64,000 nucleotides of DNA from Gluconacetobacter asukensis (GTDB lineage Bacteria > Pseudomonadota > Alphaproteobacteria > Acetobacterales > Acetobacteraceae): assembly GCF_014174375.1 (NCBI RefSeq), contig NZ_JABEQE010000003.1:124001-188000 (forward strand). The letters run 5' to 3'. Made by a program: the position numbers and the translations under genes. The notes below the pieces were generated by a model. The model did no database searches and had not been told where the DNA came from. It saw nothing but the letters and a program-made list of their open reading frames with translations. Of the stretch, positions 28,273 to 38,734 are shown piece by piece (position 1 is the first letter of the stretch; each line of letters starts with the position of its first letter).

Positions 28273-28391
28273 GAGTCCCTAGCGGAGACGATTTTTTCCG
28301 TTTGAAAGGACTCGGCATGGAATCAGCATCTTGCGCAACATGACGTAAAGATGGTTTCCATCCCTTCAGGACGTGATTCGGTGTGCGAATC
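28273..28391. promoter_or_regulatory. Cluster of five GANTC methylation sites before rnhB-ccrM
   Basis: GANTC occurs at 28273-28277 (GAGTC), 28309-28313 (GACTC), 28320-28324 (GAATC), 28375-28379 (GATTC) and 28387-28391 (GAATC). These are the targets of the CcrM methylase encoded 700 bases downstream. Chance would give well under one site in this length at this base composition. In Caulobacter, GANTC sites in the ccrM leader tie its transcription to the methylation state, so the cluster is probably regulatory. No TTAA-N7-TTAA CtrA site was seen. Confidence 0.6.
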
Positions 28392-28433
28392 GGGCGACAG
28401 GCGCCCGGCTCGGCCCGGTTCGGGATGGGGTGG

Positions 28434-29081
28434 ATGCCGGATTACACGCGCGAGGCGCAGCATGGGGGCCGGGTCGCCGGAGTGGATGAAGTGGGCCGTG
28501 GCCCGCTGGCGGGCCCGGTCGTGGCGGCCGCGGTGATCTTCGACGGCGGCGTGCCGGACCGGCTGGCCACTCTGCTGGACGATTCGAAGAAGCTGTCTGC
28601 CGTGGCACGGCAGCGCGCCTATGTCGCGCTGCGTGGCGCCCGGGGGGTGCATGTCGCGGTTGCCGCGGCCTCGGTCGCCGAAATCGCGCGCCTGAATATC
28701 CTGCATGCCGCCTTTCTGGCGATGCGGCGCGCTGTCGCGCGCCTGCCTGTGCGGCCGGACCTGGTGCTGGTGGATGGAAATGCCGCCCCCGATTTCGGGT
28801 GCCGGACGGAATGTGTCGTGGGTGGCGACGGCGAAAGCCTGTCGATCGCGGCGGCGTCGATCGTGGCCAAGGTGGTGCGCGACCGGCTGATGGAGCGTCT
28901 GGCCGTCCGCTGGCCCGCTTATGGGTGGGAGCGCAATGCCGGTTACGGCACCCCCGAGCATCGTGCGGCGCTGTGCGATGTCGGCACCACGCCGCATCAT
29001 CGCGCGGCGTTCGGCACCGTCCGGCAATTGTCGCTGGGCCTGCCCGTCGATGGCAGCGAAGCAGCCTGGGGTGTGTCATGA
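28434..29081 (+). CDS. rnhB: Ribonuclease HII
   Basis: This 215-residue enzyme cleaves RNA in RNA-DNA hybrids, including single ribonucleotides in DNA. The catalytic carboxylates are visible: the DE pair in [16 protein letters not shown] (about residues 15-30), the Asp in [10 protein letters not shown] (near 105) and the final Asp or Glu near [30 protein letters not shown] is the usual helix. ATG 28434 ([12 protein letters not shown]) gives the normal N-terminus; ATG 28425 is an alternative. Its stop overlaps the start of ccrM (ATGA), so both are expressed from the promoter that bears the GANTC cluster. Confidence 0.93.
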   Translation: MPDYTREAQHGGRVAGVDEVGRGPLAGPVVAAAVIFDGGVPDRLATLLDDSKKLSAVARQRAYVALRGARGVHVAVAAASVAEIARLNILHAAFLAMRRAVARLPVRPDLVLVDGNAAPDFGCRTECVVGGDGESLSIAAASIVAKVVRDRLMERLAVRWPAYGWERNAGYGTPEHRAALCDVGTTPHHRAAFGTVRQLSLGLPVDGSEAAWGVS

Positions 29082-30178
29082 GCGGCGCGGTGATGATGGA
29101 ACTGCCCCTCGACCAGATCCTGCGCGGGGATTGCATCGAGCTGATGCAGACCCTGCCGAGCGGGTCGATCGACTGTATCTTCGCCGATCCGCCCTACAAC
29201 CTCCAATTGCGTGGAGAGCTGCGCCGCCCCGATGACAGCATCGTGGACGGGGTGGACGATGATTGGGACAAGTTCAGCGACCTCGCGGAATATGACCGCT
29301 TTACCCGGGCCTGGCTGGGCGAGGCGCGCCGCCTGCTGCGCAAGGACGGCACGATCTGGGTGATCGGGTCGTATCACAATATCTTTCGGATCGGCGCGAT
29401 CCTGCAGGATCTGGGGTTCTGGATCCTGAACGACGTGATCTGGCGCAAGTCGAACCCGATGCCGAATTTCCGGGGGCGGCGCTTCACCAATGCCCATGAG
29501 ACGCTGATCTGGGCGGCACGGGGGGCCGACAGCCGCTATCGTTTCAACTACCAGGCGATGAAGGCGCTGAACGACGACGTGCAGATGCGCTCGGACTGGT
29601 ACCTGCCGCTGTGCACGGGTGGCGAGCGGCTGCGCAATGCCCATGGGCTGAAGCTGCATCCGACCCAGAAGCCCGAAAGCCTGCTGCATCGGGTGCTGGT
29701 CGCCTCGACCAATGTGGATGACATCATCCTCGACCCGTTTGCCGGCACGGGCACCACGACGGCGATGGCGCGGCGTCTGCGCCGCCGCTTTATCGGGATC
29801 GAGCGCCATCCGGATTATGCGGAAGCTGCGATCGGCCGTGCCCGGCGCGAGCGCCCCGTGCCCCTGGACAGTGTGCTGACGACGCCTGCCCGGCGCGAGA
29901 CGCCGCGTGTGCCCTTTGGCAGTCTGGTCGAACGGGGCCTGCTGCCGGCTGGAACGACGGTGTATGACCGGCATCAGCGCGTATCCGCCACCGTGGCGCC
30001 CGATGGCACGCTTGTCAGCGGCACGCAGCGCGGGTCGATCCACAAGCTGGGGGCGCTGCTGACCAATGCCCCGTCCTGCAATGGCTGGACGTTCTGGCAT
30101 CTGTTGCGCGACGGCCAGATGGTTCCGCTGGATGTCTTGCGGACCGAGATCCTGTCGCAGGACAGCGCGGCGAGCTGA
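29078..30178 (+). CDS. ccrM: Cell-cycle adenine DNA methyltransferase CcrM (GANTC)
   Basis: This 366-residue enzyme methylates adenine in GANTC and is the orphan, cell-cycle-controlled methylase of Alphaproteobacteria. The order of motifs is that of the beta class: [10 protein letters not shown] (catalytic motif IV, DPPY) near residue 37, then [13 protein letters not shown] and [16 protein letters not shown] (SAM-binding motif I) near residue 225. The C-terminal ~100 residues ([18 protein letters not shown] to the end) form the CcrM-specific DNA-binding extension absent from ordinary restriction methylases. There is no restriction endonuclease gene beside it. It is translationally coupled to rnhB. 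Confidence 0.95.
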   Translation: MSGAVMMELPLDQILRGDCIELMQTLPSGSIDCIFADPPYNLQLRGELRRPDDSIVDGVDDDWDKFSDLAEYDRFTRAWLGEARRLLRKDGTIWVIGSYHNIFRIGAILQDLGFWILNDVIWRKSNPMPNFRGRRFTNAHETLIWAARGADSRYRFNYQAMKALNDDVQMRSDWYLPLCTGGERLRNAHGLKLHPTQKPESLLHRVLVASTNVDDIILDPFAGTGTTTAMARRLRRRFIGIERHPDYAEAAIGRARRERPVPLDSVLTTPARRETPRVPFGSLVERGLLPAGTTVYDRHQRVSATVAPDGTLVSGTQRGSIHKLGALLTNAPSCNGWTFWHLLRDGQMVPLDVLRTEILSQDSAAS

Positions 30179-30212
30179 ACGCCTGGCTGGCCATGGGCTC
30201 CGGGCTCGGTCA

Positions 30213-30240
30213 CCCCTTGGGATCAATTGATCCCAAGGGG
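30213..30240. terminator. 28-base perfect palindrome between convergent genes
   Basis: CCCCTTGGGATCAA (30213-30226) is followed directly by its exact reverse complement TTGATCCCAAGGGG (30227-30240). Folded, it gives about a 12-base-pair stem with a minimal loop. It lies between the convergent ends of ccrM (30178) and the ankyrin gene (30264), where a terminator for both strands is expected, though there is no T-run. A protein-binding dyad is the other possibility. Confidence 0.6.
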
Positions 30241-30263
30241 TGAGACGACCCTGAAGCGGAGCG

Positions 30264-30896
30264 TCAGCCGCCGCCGAAGCCCAGGAAGCCGATTTCGGGG
30301 CGGGGGGTGCCGTTGTCGCGGGGAGCGGTGCGGCTGGTTGCCATCATCACGCCCGACCGGGACCCGTGGCTGGTGCCGTCGATGGTCAGATGGCCGTTGC
30401 CGCCGCGCATGGTGATGCCCGAATGGGTGGTCGAGGCCGCGATGACGTGCTCGTCGTCCAGCGTGCGGAGCGACAGCAGCAGGAAGGTGATGTCGTTGCG
30501 GTTCAGGTCGATCGCCATGTCCAGCGGCGTCTGGCCCAGAACATTATGGCCTTCCATGTCGGCGCCACGATTCAGGGCTTCCTTGGCCGCGCCGAGGCTG
30601 CCGCGATTGATGGCGTCGAACAGGGCGGCGGTCGGGTTCAGGTCGCCATTGGCGTGGCCGCTGACTTCCTCGTTCGCCTCGGCGCCGGGGAGGGCGGCCG
30701 GCGGGGCGGCCAAGCGTGCGGCGCGCCGTGCCTCGGCCTGCTTCGCCGCATCGGCGGCATCGGCTTCGGCCTCATCGTCATCCGATTGGGCATAGGCGAA
30801 ATGCGTCGGGGCCATGATGACCGCGCTGCCGGTCAGCAGCGCGAGGAAGAGAAGGCGGATACCTGTTCTGACAATCATTATTCGTCTCAGTAACAT
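30264..30896 (-). CDS. Exported ankyrin-repeat protein
   Basis: This 210-residue protein has an N-terminal signal peptide (hydrophobic core GIRLLFLALLTGSAVIM, cleavage expected near AYA-QS), an acidic Ala-rich segment, then one or two ankyrin repeats (DLNPTAALFDAINRGSLGAA, followed by NVLGQTPLDMAIDLNRND). The tail is Gly/Ser/Thr-rich with no known domain and ends FLGFGGG. Periplasmic ankyrin proteins usually mediate protein contacts; the partner is unknown. The start may be at 30896 or 30878. It stands alone, converging with ccrM. Confidence 0.75.
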   Translation of the reverse strand: MLLRRIMIVRTGIRLLFLALLTGSAVIMAPTHFAYAQSDDDEAEADAADAAKQAEARRAARLAAPPAALPGAEANEEVSGHANGDLNPTAALFDAINRGSLGAAKEALNRGADMEGHNVLGQTPLDMAIDLNRNDITFLLLSLRTLDDEHVIAASTTHSGITMRGGNGHLTIDGTSHGSRSGVMMATSRTAPRDNGTPRPEIGFLGFGGG

Positions 30897-31065
30897 TCGT
30901 CTCGATGACAGGCGCGACCTGTTCGGGGCGGATGCGGACCGCCCGATATGGACCGGCTTGCCGGACGCGTACCCGGCCCCCTTTCATAATCCAGATCAGG
31001 CCGCGATGCGATGGAAATCGCAAGATCGTGAGTCATGTTGCCGTCGGGCCGCGTGGCAACGCGGT

Positions 31066-33207
31066 TCAGCGGCCCTCGCGCCACCAGCCCGTCAGCAGGA
31101 GTGAGGCGGCCAGCGCCAGCACCAGCCAGACCGGCAGGAGCGGGCTTGCGGTTCGGCCGGTGACCAGGCGGGCGTCGCGCTGGGGAAAGCCTATCCAGTC
31201 CGATCCCGCCACGCGGCCCGACGCCGGGGGATGCAGCGCGGGCAATTGGAGATGGTCCGGATCGTCCCCAAGCCAGAACACGCCGCCGCCCGTCTGGGCG
31301 GCGAGCGGAGCCGTGACCGTCGCCGTGGCCCGCAGGTCCGACCATTCCACCGGATCGTCCTGGGCGGGGGCGGCGAAGGCGCGGTGCGTCCCGTCATCGG
31401 CCATCCAGATGCCCTGCCGGGTTGCCGGCGCATCGGCCTGGGACAGGCCGATGCCGGTGGCATGCAGCGGCACCTGGCGCGTCGTGCCGTCGGGCGCGGT
31501 GATGGTGACCGCGTGAGGTGCGGCGGGGGCGGCGGTGCGGCGGGTCACGACGATCCGGCCGTCGGTGATGGTGGCCGTGAGTTGTTCCTCTTCCAGCTCG
31601 GGCTCTTTCATCAGCCAGTGCGAGACGTGGCGCAGCAGTTCGGATTGCGGGCCGCCGCCGCCCTCGCCATGCGACCAGAGCCAGATCTGGTCGGACAGGA
31701 GGAAGGCGACGCGGCCCCGGTCCACCCGGTCCAGCACCAGCAGCGGGGTGTGGTTCGGGCCGTCCATCAGGACCTGTCCGTGGACGGAATCGGTCCGCAG
31801 GACCCGGTACCATGGCCCCCATTCGGCATCGTGCCCGTCCGGCGCGCTGCCGGCGCCCGGCAGGCCCGCCGTGACGGGGTGGCGGTGGCCGTCGGCCGTG
31901 AGGGCGGGGCGGAAGCGCTGTTCCACCAGGCCGCCTTCGACCGGGACATGGGCCGGCAGGATGTCGCCCAGCGGCGTATCCTGCAGGGAGCCCGCACCGA
32001 GGAATTCCGGGCCGCCGATCAGCAGCAGGCCGCCGCCCTCGCGCACATACTGGGCGATGTTTTCCAGATAGGCGCGGGGCAGGATGGCGCGGTTCTCGAA
32101 CCCGTCCAGGATGATCAGGTCGAACTGGCTGATCTTCTCCTGGAACAGTTCGCGCACCGGAAAGGCGATCAGCGCGAGGTCGGACAGCGGCGTGCCGTCA
32201 TCCTTGTCGGGCGGGCGCAGGATGGTGAAATGCACCAGATCGACCGACGGGTCGGCCTTCAGCAGGCGGCGCCAGACCCGCTCGCCCTGGTTGGGGGTGC
32301 CCGAGACCAGCAGCACGCGCAGCCGGTCGCGCACCCCGTTGACCCGCACCACGTCCTGATTGTTGGCGGTCGAGACTTCACCCGCGAGGGCCGAGACCGA
32401 CAGCCCGACCAGCATGGGGCCGGGATGGGTGACGGGCAGGGTGATGTCCTGCGGCTGGCCGACGCGGACGGTCTTGTGCAATGGGGGCTCGCCGCCGCGA
32501 TCCAGCGTCAGCTCGACCTCGGCGCCGGTGTCGGGATGGGGGCCCAGATCGTCCACCTGCACCCGCAGCGTCGCGGTCTGGCCGACGATGGCGTAGGGGG
32601 GCGCCTGGAGGATGCGCAGGCGGCGGTCGGTTTCCTCGCCCTTTGCGGTCAGCAGCACATGCAGCGGAAGAATTGTGTGCCGGCCGCCGGAATCGGCGGG
32701 GCGCAGCCGTTCGGGCCCCTGGGCCGGGGTGTCGTGAACCTGTCCGTCGGTGAGCAGGATGGCACCGGCCAGGCGGGCCGGCGGAATGTCGGCTGCCGCC
32801 TGGTCCAGGGCCGCGAACAGGCGGGTGCCCTGGCCATGGCCGTCGCGCACGGTGACGGTGCGCAGGGTCAGCCCCGGCACATGCGCGGCTTCGGCCTGGA
32901 GGCGTTCGGCCGCCTGGTGGGCGATTGCGGCGCGCTGTCCCACGCCCATGGAGGAGGATTGGTCGACCACCAGAATGGCGGTTTCGGGCAGGGCCTGCCC
33001 GGTTTCGCTGATGCGTTCGGGGCCGGCCAGCCACAGCAGGACGATGGCCGCCGCCGCCGCGCGCCACAGCGTGCCGCGCGCCCGGCGCAGCAGGCCGGCC
33101 AGCAGGACGAGCGTGGCCAGGAGCGCCAGCGTGTAGAGCAGCCAGGAGGGCAGCAGCGGCGAGAAGGACAGCATGTGCCGCAGGGTGGTGAGGTCGGGCA
33201 TGGTCAT
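31066..33207 (-). CDS. VWA-domain membrane protein with glutamine amidotransferase-like domain
   Basis: This 713-residue protein is the last of the MoxR-associated operon. Two N-terminal helices (about 18-35 and 45-62) precede a von Willebrand A domain with an intact metal site (LVVDQSSSMGVG). A middle domain resembles class I glutamine amidotransferase-like folds (FDLIILDGFENRAI, GGGLLLIGGPEFLGAGS) without an evident catalytic Cys. A last helix, LLPVWLVLALAASLLLTG, ends the protein. Most of it would lie in the periplasm. Start and stop overlap the previous gene (ATGA). Such proteins work with MoxR ATPases in envelope stress or complex assembly; the client is unknown. Confidence 0.8.
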   Translation of the reverse strand: MTMPDLTTLRHMLSFSPLLPSWLLYTLALLATLVLLAGLLRRARGTLWRAAAAAIVLLWLAGPERISETGQALPETAILVVDQSSSMGVGQRAAIAHQAAERLQAEAAHVPGLTLRTVTVRDGHGQGTRLFAALDQAAADIPPARLAGAILLTDGQVHDTPAQGPERLRPADSGGRHTILPLHVLLTAKGEETDRRLRILQAPPYAIVGQTATLRVQVDDLGPHPDTGAEVELTLDRGGEPPLHKTVRVGQPQDITLPVTHPGPMLVGLSVSALAGEVSTANNQDVVRVNGVRDRLRVLLVSGTPNQGERVWRRLLKADPSVDLVHFTILRPPDKDDGTPLSDLALIAFPVRELFQEKISQFDLIILDGFENRAILPRAYLENIAQYVREGGGLLLIGGPEFLGAGSLQDTPLGDILPAHVPVEGGLVEQRFRPALTADGHRHPVTAGLPGAGSAPDGHDAEWGPWYRVLRTDSVHGQVLMDGPNHTPLLVLDRVDRGRVAFLLSDQIWLWSHGEGGGGPQSELLRHVSHWLMKEPELEEEQLTATITDGRIVVTRRTAAPAAPHAVTITAPDGTTRQVPLHATGIGLSQADAPATRQGIWMADDGTHRAFAAPAQDDPVEWSDLRATATVTAPLAAQTGGGVFWLGDDPDHLQLPALHPPASGRVAGSDWIGFPQRDARLVTGRTASPLLPVWLVLALAASLLLTGWWREGR

Positions 33208-35987
33208 TCCCCCAGCCGCCGCAGCAGGGCGGGGACATGGACCTGATCCGCCTTGTAATTGCCCGTCAGGGCATAGAGCACGGCATTGACGCCGAACCGG
33301 TAGGCGGTGACGCGCTGGGTGGCCCCCTCCGGTACCGTGGCGTAGGGCGTGTTGCCCTGCTCGTCGACGGCCCAGGCATGGGCCCAGTCGCTGGAGCCGA
33401 TGATGACCGGGCTGACGCCGTCATTGGCGCTGTCGCCCTCGCGCGCCACCCAGACGGGCAGCCCGTCATAGCGGCCGGGGAAACTGTGCAGCAGGTAGAA
33501 GGTGTGGGCGAGCACGTGCCGGTCGGTCAGGCGGGTAAGGGGGGGCACGTCCAGCCCCCTGGTCATGCGGCGCAGCGCCGCTGCCGTGCCGGGGGCCTGG
33601 GCGGCGAAGCCGGCGCCTTGCGGAGTGTCGGCGCCGGGTGCTGTGGGATCGACGCCCTGGCTGTCGATCAGCAGGATGCCGCCATGGCGCATATAGGCGT
33701 TCAGCGCTGCCGTGCGCGCCGGGTCGATCGTCGCGTCGGCCGCGACCGGCCAGTAGAGCATCGGATAATAGGACAGATCGTCGCGGCCCGGCACCACGCC
33801 GTCCGGATGGCCCAGCACCGCCGAGGTCCGGGCGTTGGTGTAATCCGACAGGCCTTGCAGCCCCTCGCGCGACACGGCGTCGAGATCGGCATGGCCGGTC
33901 AGGATATAGCCCAGCCTGGTTTCAAGGGCCGCGCCGGGGACGCCGTCCGGCGCGGGTTGGGCGCGGGCGGGGGAAGACAGGGTGGCCAGCAGCAGGGCGC
34001 CCGTCAGGGCTGCCCGTCCGGCCGGGAGGCGGCCGGCCCGCAGCAGCAGGGTCAGCGCCGCGTCCAGCGCCAGCAGCAGCAGGGCGGCGGCGACCAGCCA
34101 GGGGCCCAGCGCGCGGTCGCGGGGCTGGCCCCCCAGCGTGACTTCGTGGCCGATCGTGGCCTGGGCGGCGAGCGGGCCGATCGCATCGCCCAGATTCAGG
34201 GCGCGGCGGCTGGCGCGCGGGCCGTACAGGCCGGGCGGATGGGCGGGAGAGGGGGGCGCGGCCCCGAAAGCGTCGGCCGGGAGTGCCCGCGCGGCGGGTG
34301 GGGGCGGGCTGAGGACCGCGTCGGCATCCAATGTCATGTAGGGGGCGAGCAGGCTGTGGTCGGCCGGGGCGTCGACGCCGACCGAGCGTTCGGCCAGCCG
34401 GCGCAGCATGTCGACGAACAGGCCGGAGAGCGGCAGGTTCGACCATTCGGCCGTGCTGGTGACGTGGAAGAGCACGATTTCGCCCGCGCCCAGTGCGGCA
34501 TGGGTGACCAGGGGCGTGCCGTCGGTCAGGCGGGCCCAGCTATGGGTGGCCAGATCGGCCGCCGGGCGGGCCAGGACCTGGCGCGAGACCGTGACGTCGG
34601 CGGGAACGGTCAGGCCGTGGAAGGGGGAATCGTCGGGGAATGGGGCCAGATGTTCCGGCTTGCCCCAGGACATCGCGCCGCCGAGCTGGCGTTCGCCCGA
34701 CATCAGCGGCACGGGCAGCAGGGCGTCGGGCAGGGGGGATGAGGGGACATCCGCATCCGCGATGCTGTCGGGGGCGGTGGGGTCGTGGTCCGGGCTGCCG
34801 TTCAGGAGGGGGCCGGCGAAGCGGATCAGCATGCCGCCCTTGCGCACCCATTCGGTGACGGCACGGCGGGTTTCGGGGCTGTCCAGCGCGCCGTCGGGTG
34901 CGATCAGGATCGAGAGCGGACGGGCCAGCAGCGTGGCGGCCGGGCCCTCGCGCAGTTCGGCGGTCGGGGACAGGGCGCGGCGGAGGTAGAACAGCGTGCC
35001 CACCAGGGGCGTATCGGTGCCGGCGACGCCGATCAGCCCCACCGGGCGGCGCCGGTCGCCCTCGTCCAGCAGGCGTACGCCGGCCGGGCCTTGCATGTCG
35101 CGCAGGACCAGCCGGCCGATCCGGTTGCGCAGTTCGGCGGGCAGCGCCACCTCGGCCGTGCCCTGCCGGGCGCCGGCCGCGACGGGCACCGGCACCAGTG
35201 ACAGCACGCCGCCATCCGTGGCTTCGGCCCGCACCGTCAACTGGCGCGGATGGGGCGAGGGCAGGGTGTTGACGGCGACGTGCAGTTGCTGGTCGCCGGT
35301 CGCGGGGGCGGGGGTCAGGACCGCGATCGTCGCATCGCGGTCGATCAGGGTTTCGACGGGGCCGAGTGCTGCCAATGCGGCGGCGAAGGCGGGGTCTTCC
35401 GTGCCGGCCAGCCCGTCGGAGACGTAAGCCACCCGCCCGTGCCACCCGCTGGCGGCCAGGTCGCGCAGGGCCTGTGCCGCGGCGGCGCGGTCGGTCGGCC
35501 AGGGCATGGGGCGGGAGGAATCCAGCATGCCGCGCAGCATGGACGGTGGCGTCGGCGCGCCGATGGACGGGGCCTCGCCGGCCGGTCCCGGTGCGGTTGT
35601 CAGCAGGCGGACAGGGTGGGTTGTGCGATCCAGCAGGGCATCGATGGCCGCCAGGCGCAGGGGCCAGTCCGGCACGGCGGCCCAGCCATTGTCGAAGACC
35701 ACGAGCAGGTTGGTATCCGGGCCGCCGGGCGCGGGTTGGCCGGTGCGGTCCTGGCGGAGGATCGGGCCGGCCAGCCCGACGATCAGCGCCGCAAGTGCCA
35801 CGCAGCGCAGCAGCAGCAGCCAGAGCGGGGCGGTGGCGGCCTGCGTGACCCGGGCCCGCAGGCCGCGCAGCAGCATGATGGCGGGGAAGGCGCGGCGCTG
35901 GGGCGGCGGCGGCAGGGTGCGCAGGAGCAGCCACAGCACCGGCAGGATGGCCAGCGCCGCCAGCAGCCAGGGAAGCTGGAAGATCAT
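33204..35987 (-). CDS. BatA-like membrane protein with C-terminal DUF4159
   Basis: This 927-residue protein begins with a BatA-type N-terminus: a helix, WLLAALAILPVLWLLL, then RRAFPAIMLLRGLRAR and a second helix near residue 60. The following VWA-like segment reads LLVVFDNGWAAVPDW and lacks the DxSxS metal-binding residues. Further helices occur near 650-690. The C-terminal ~220 residues match DUF4159 (RLGYILTGHADLDAVSREGL, then DDLSYYPMLYWP and MRHGGILLIDSQG). ATG 35987 overlaps the stop of the DUF58 gene (ATGA), and the stop overlaps the next start, so the operon is tightly coupled. The role is unknown. Confidence 0.82.
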   Translation of the reverse strand: MIFQLPWLLAALAILPVLWLLLRTLPPPPQRRAFPAIMLLRGLRARVTQAATAPLWLLLLRCVALAALIVGLAGPILRQDRTGQPAPGGPDTNLLVVFDNGWAAVPDWPLRLAAIDALLDRTTHPVRLLTTAPGPAGEAPSIGAPTPPSMLRGMLDSSRPMPWPTDRAAAAQALRDLAASGWHGRVAYVSDGLAGTEDPAFAAALAALGPVETLIDRDATIAVLTPAPATGDQQLHVAVNTLPSPHPRQLTVRAEATDGGVLSLVPVPVAAGARQGTAEVALPAELRNRIGRLVLRDMQGPAGVRLLDEGDRRRPVGLIGVAGTDTPLVGTLFYLRRALSPTAELREGPAATLLARPLSILIAPDGALDSPETRRAVTEWVRKGGMLIRFAGPLLNGSPDHDPTAPDSIADADVPSSPLPDALLPVPLMSGERQLGGAMSWGKPEHLAPFPDDSPFHGLTVPADVTVSRQVLARPAADLATHSWARLTDGTPLVTHAALGAGEIVLFHVTSTAEWSNLPLSGLFVDMLRRLAERSVGVDAPADHSLLAPYMTLDADAVLSPPPPAARALPADAFGAAPPSPAHPPGLYGPRASRRALNLGDAIGPLAAQATIGHEVTLGGQPRDRALGPWLVAAALLLLALDAALTLLLRAGRLPAGRAALTGALLLATLSSPARAQPAPDGVPGAALETRLGYILTGHADLDAVSREGLQGLSDYTNARTSAVLGHPDGVVPGRDDLSYYPMLYWPVAADATIDPARTAALNAYMRHGGILLIDSQGVDPTAPGADTPQGAGFAAQAPGTAAALRRMTRGLDVPPLTRLTDRHVLAHTFYLLHSFPGRYDGLPVWVAREGDSANDGVSPVIIGSSDWAHAWAVDEQGNTPYATVPEGATQRVTAYRFGVNAVLYALTGNYKADQVHVPALLRRLGE

Positions 35988-36979
35988 GGGCGCTCTCCCC
36001 GCCCCGACAGGGCGGCGTGCAGCGCCAGCAGGGCCTCTTCCGGCCGCTGGTCGGTCGCGTGGCGGATCAGCAGATGGCCGTTGGTGCGGCACAGATCGGC
36101 CAGGGCCGCCTGATGGCGGGCATAGGCGTCGCGATAGGCGCCGCGCACCTGTTCGACGCCGGAAAGGGTCAGCGTGTCCTCGCCTTCCAGGCCGGAAAAG
36201 CGCACATGCCCCGCGTAAGGGAGTTCGGCCTCGGCCGGATCGTTGACCAGCAGGAGCAGGGCCCGGGCCGGTCGCGCCGTCAGGCCGCGCAGCAGCGCCC
36301 CCATGGCCGGCAGCCCGCACAGCCCGTCGCCCACCAGCACCACCCGTGCGTGACGGGGCACCTGCTGCGGATGCGGCAGGCTGGTATCCTCGGGGTCATG
36401 CGCCATGGTCCGCATCAGGGCGACCGCCAGCCGGTCCAGCGCCGCCCGGCCGCCGGGGGGGATGTCGACCGGTTCGCCCGGCGTCAGCAGGCGCACGCGT
36501 TCGCCCTGGCGCAGCAGCAATGCGCCCAGCGCCAGGGTCAGCAGGATGGCGGACTCCGATTTCAGCGGGAGCGTCGGGGCGGAGCGCCAGCGCATCGAGG
36601 CGCTGGGGTCGCACCACAGGCAGACGGTCTGGGCGGCCTCGGCCTCGGTCTCCCGGACATAGGCCCGGCTGCTGCGGGCCGATTGGCGCCAGTCGATGCG
36701 CGTGACCGGCTCGCCGGGCTGGGCGGGGCGGAACTGCCAGAAATCCTCGCCCGGGCCGGCCTGGCGGCGTCCGTGGTGGCCGGCCGCCACGGTCGCGGCG
36801 ATGCGCTGGGCCGATAGGATCAGCGACGGCATGCGCGCGGCCAGGTTTTCCGCCGCCGCCAGAGGGATGGCGGCCGGATGCATGCCGGCGTCGGGCGTTT
36901 CCGTTACCGGGACGTGCCGCGCCAGCGCGCGACGCAGGTATGCGGCCGCGCGGCCGGGCAGGGAGGGGGGCCGCGTCAT
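35984..36979 (-). CDS. DUF58 domain protein
   Basis: This 331-residue protein is a DUF58 member. The diagnostic block is FRPAQPGEPVTRIDWRQSAR followed by YVRETEAEAAQTVCLWCDPSASM, at about residues 85-135. DUF58 proteins nearly always sit beside MoxR AAA+ ATPases and VWA proteins, as here. They are thought to be adaptor or substrate-binding partners. No membrane helix is predicted. It starts eight bases after the MoxR stop and overlaps the next gene by four. Confidence 0.88.
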   Translation of the reverse strand: MTRPPSLPGRAAAYLRRALARHVPVTETPDAGMHPAAIPLAAAENLAARMPSLILSAQRIAATVAAGHHGRRQAGPGEDFWQFRPAQPGEPVTRIDWRQSARSSRAYVRETEAEAAQTVCLWCDPSASMRWRSAPTLPLKSESAILLTLALGALLLRQGERVRLLTPGEPVDIPPGGRAALDRLAVALMRTMAHDPEDTSLPHPQQVPRHARVVLVGDGLCGLPAMGALLRGLTARPARALLLLVNDPAEAELPYAGHVRFSGLEGEDTLTLSGVEQVRGAYRDAYARHQAALADLCRTNGHLLIRHATDQRPEEALLALHAALSGRGERP

Positions 36980-36987
36980 CGCGACGG

Positions 36988-38037
<1,050 letters not shown>

Positions 38038-38101
38038 GCGTTCAATCTGACAGGTCTGGGGGTTTCATCAAGTCGGGGATGATCCCTATATCGGGGGTCG
38101 G

Positions 38102-38734
38102 ATGATTCAACTGGCGTGGGTTATGCATTTGGCTGACGATCTGAACAGGCACGCCGTGGCGTCTTTCGAGACTGTCGGATGTTCCCCGCGGCGTGCCGTC
38201 GCGTCCGCGCCGTCGTCATGCGGGGCGTTGCCGTTCCGGATACAGCGCGACGGGACGTGGCTTTATCGCGGCACGCCGATCCGTCGCAAGCCGATGGTCT
38301 GCCTGTTCGCGTCGGTGCTGACCCGTGATGCCGAGGGGGCGTACTGGCTGCAGACGCCGACCGAGCGCGGCACGATCGAGGTCGAGGATGTTCCGTTCGT
38401 GGCGATGGAGCTGCATTGGAGCGGCTGCGGGCGTGATCAGGTCCTGTCCTTTCGTACCAATGTCGACCTGGTGGTGTGTGCCGGGCCGGACCATGCGATC
38501 CTGGCCGAATGGGATGTTCCCTGCGAGGAATGCGGCACCGGCCCGGTTCCCTATCTGCATGTGCGCGACGGCGCCGGGGCCTATCCGATCCAGGCCCGGA
38601 TTGCCCGTTCGGTCTATTACGAGCTGGCGGCCCTGGCGGTTCCCGGCACCTGTCGCGGTGTGCCGTGCCTGGGCGTATGGAGCCAGAATGTTTTCTTTCC
38701 CCTCTCGTGCCTGCCGGCCGGAGAGGGGAGCTGA
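38102..38734 (+). CDS. DUF1285 family protein
   Basis: This 210-residue cytoplasmic protein matches DUF1285: PFRIQRDGTWLYRGTPIRRK is the hallmark, followed by LFASVLTRDAEGAYWLQTPT, VEDVPFVAMEL and FRTNVDLVVCAGPDH. Proteins of this family form a two-barrel fold of unknown function; in Alphaproteobacteria the gene often neighbours moxR and the CCA-adding enzyme gene, exactly as here. An in-frame ATG at 38123 is an alternative start. Its 3' end overlaps the candidate start of the next gene. Confidence 0.88.
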   Translation: MIQLAWVMHLADDLNRHAVASFETVGCSPRRAVASAPSSCGALPFRIQRDGTWLYRGTPIRRKPMVCLFASVLTRDAEGAYWLQTPTERGTIEVEDVPFVAMELHWSGCGRDQVLSFRTNVDLVVCAGPDHAILAEWDVPCEECGTGPVPYLHVRDGAGAYPIQARIARSVYYELAALAVPGTCRGVPCLGVWSQNVFFPLSCLPAGEGS

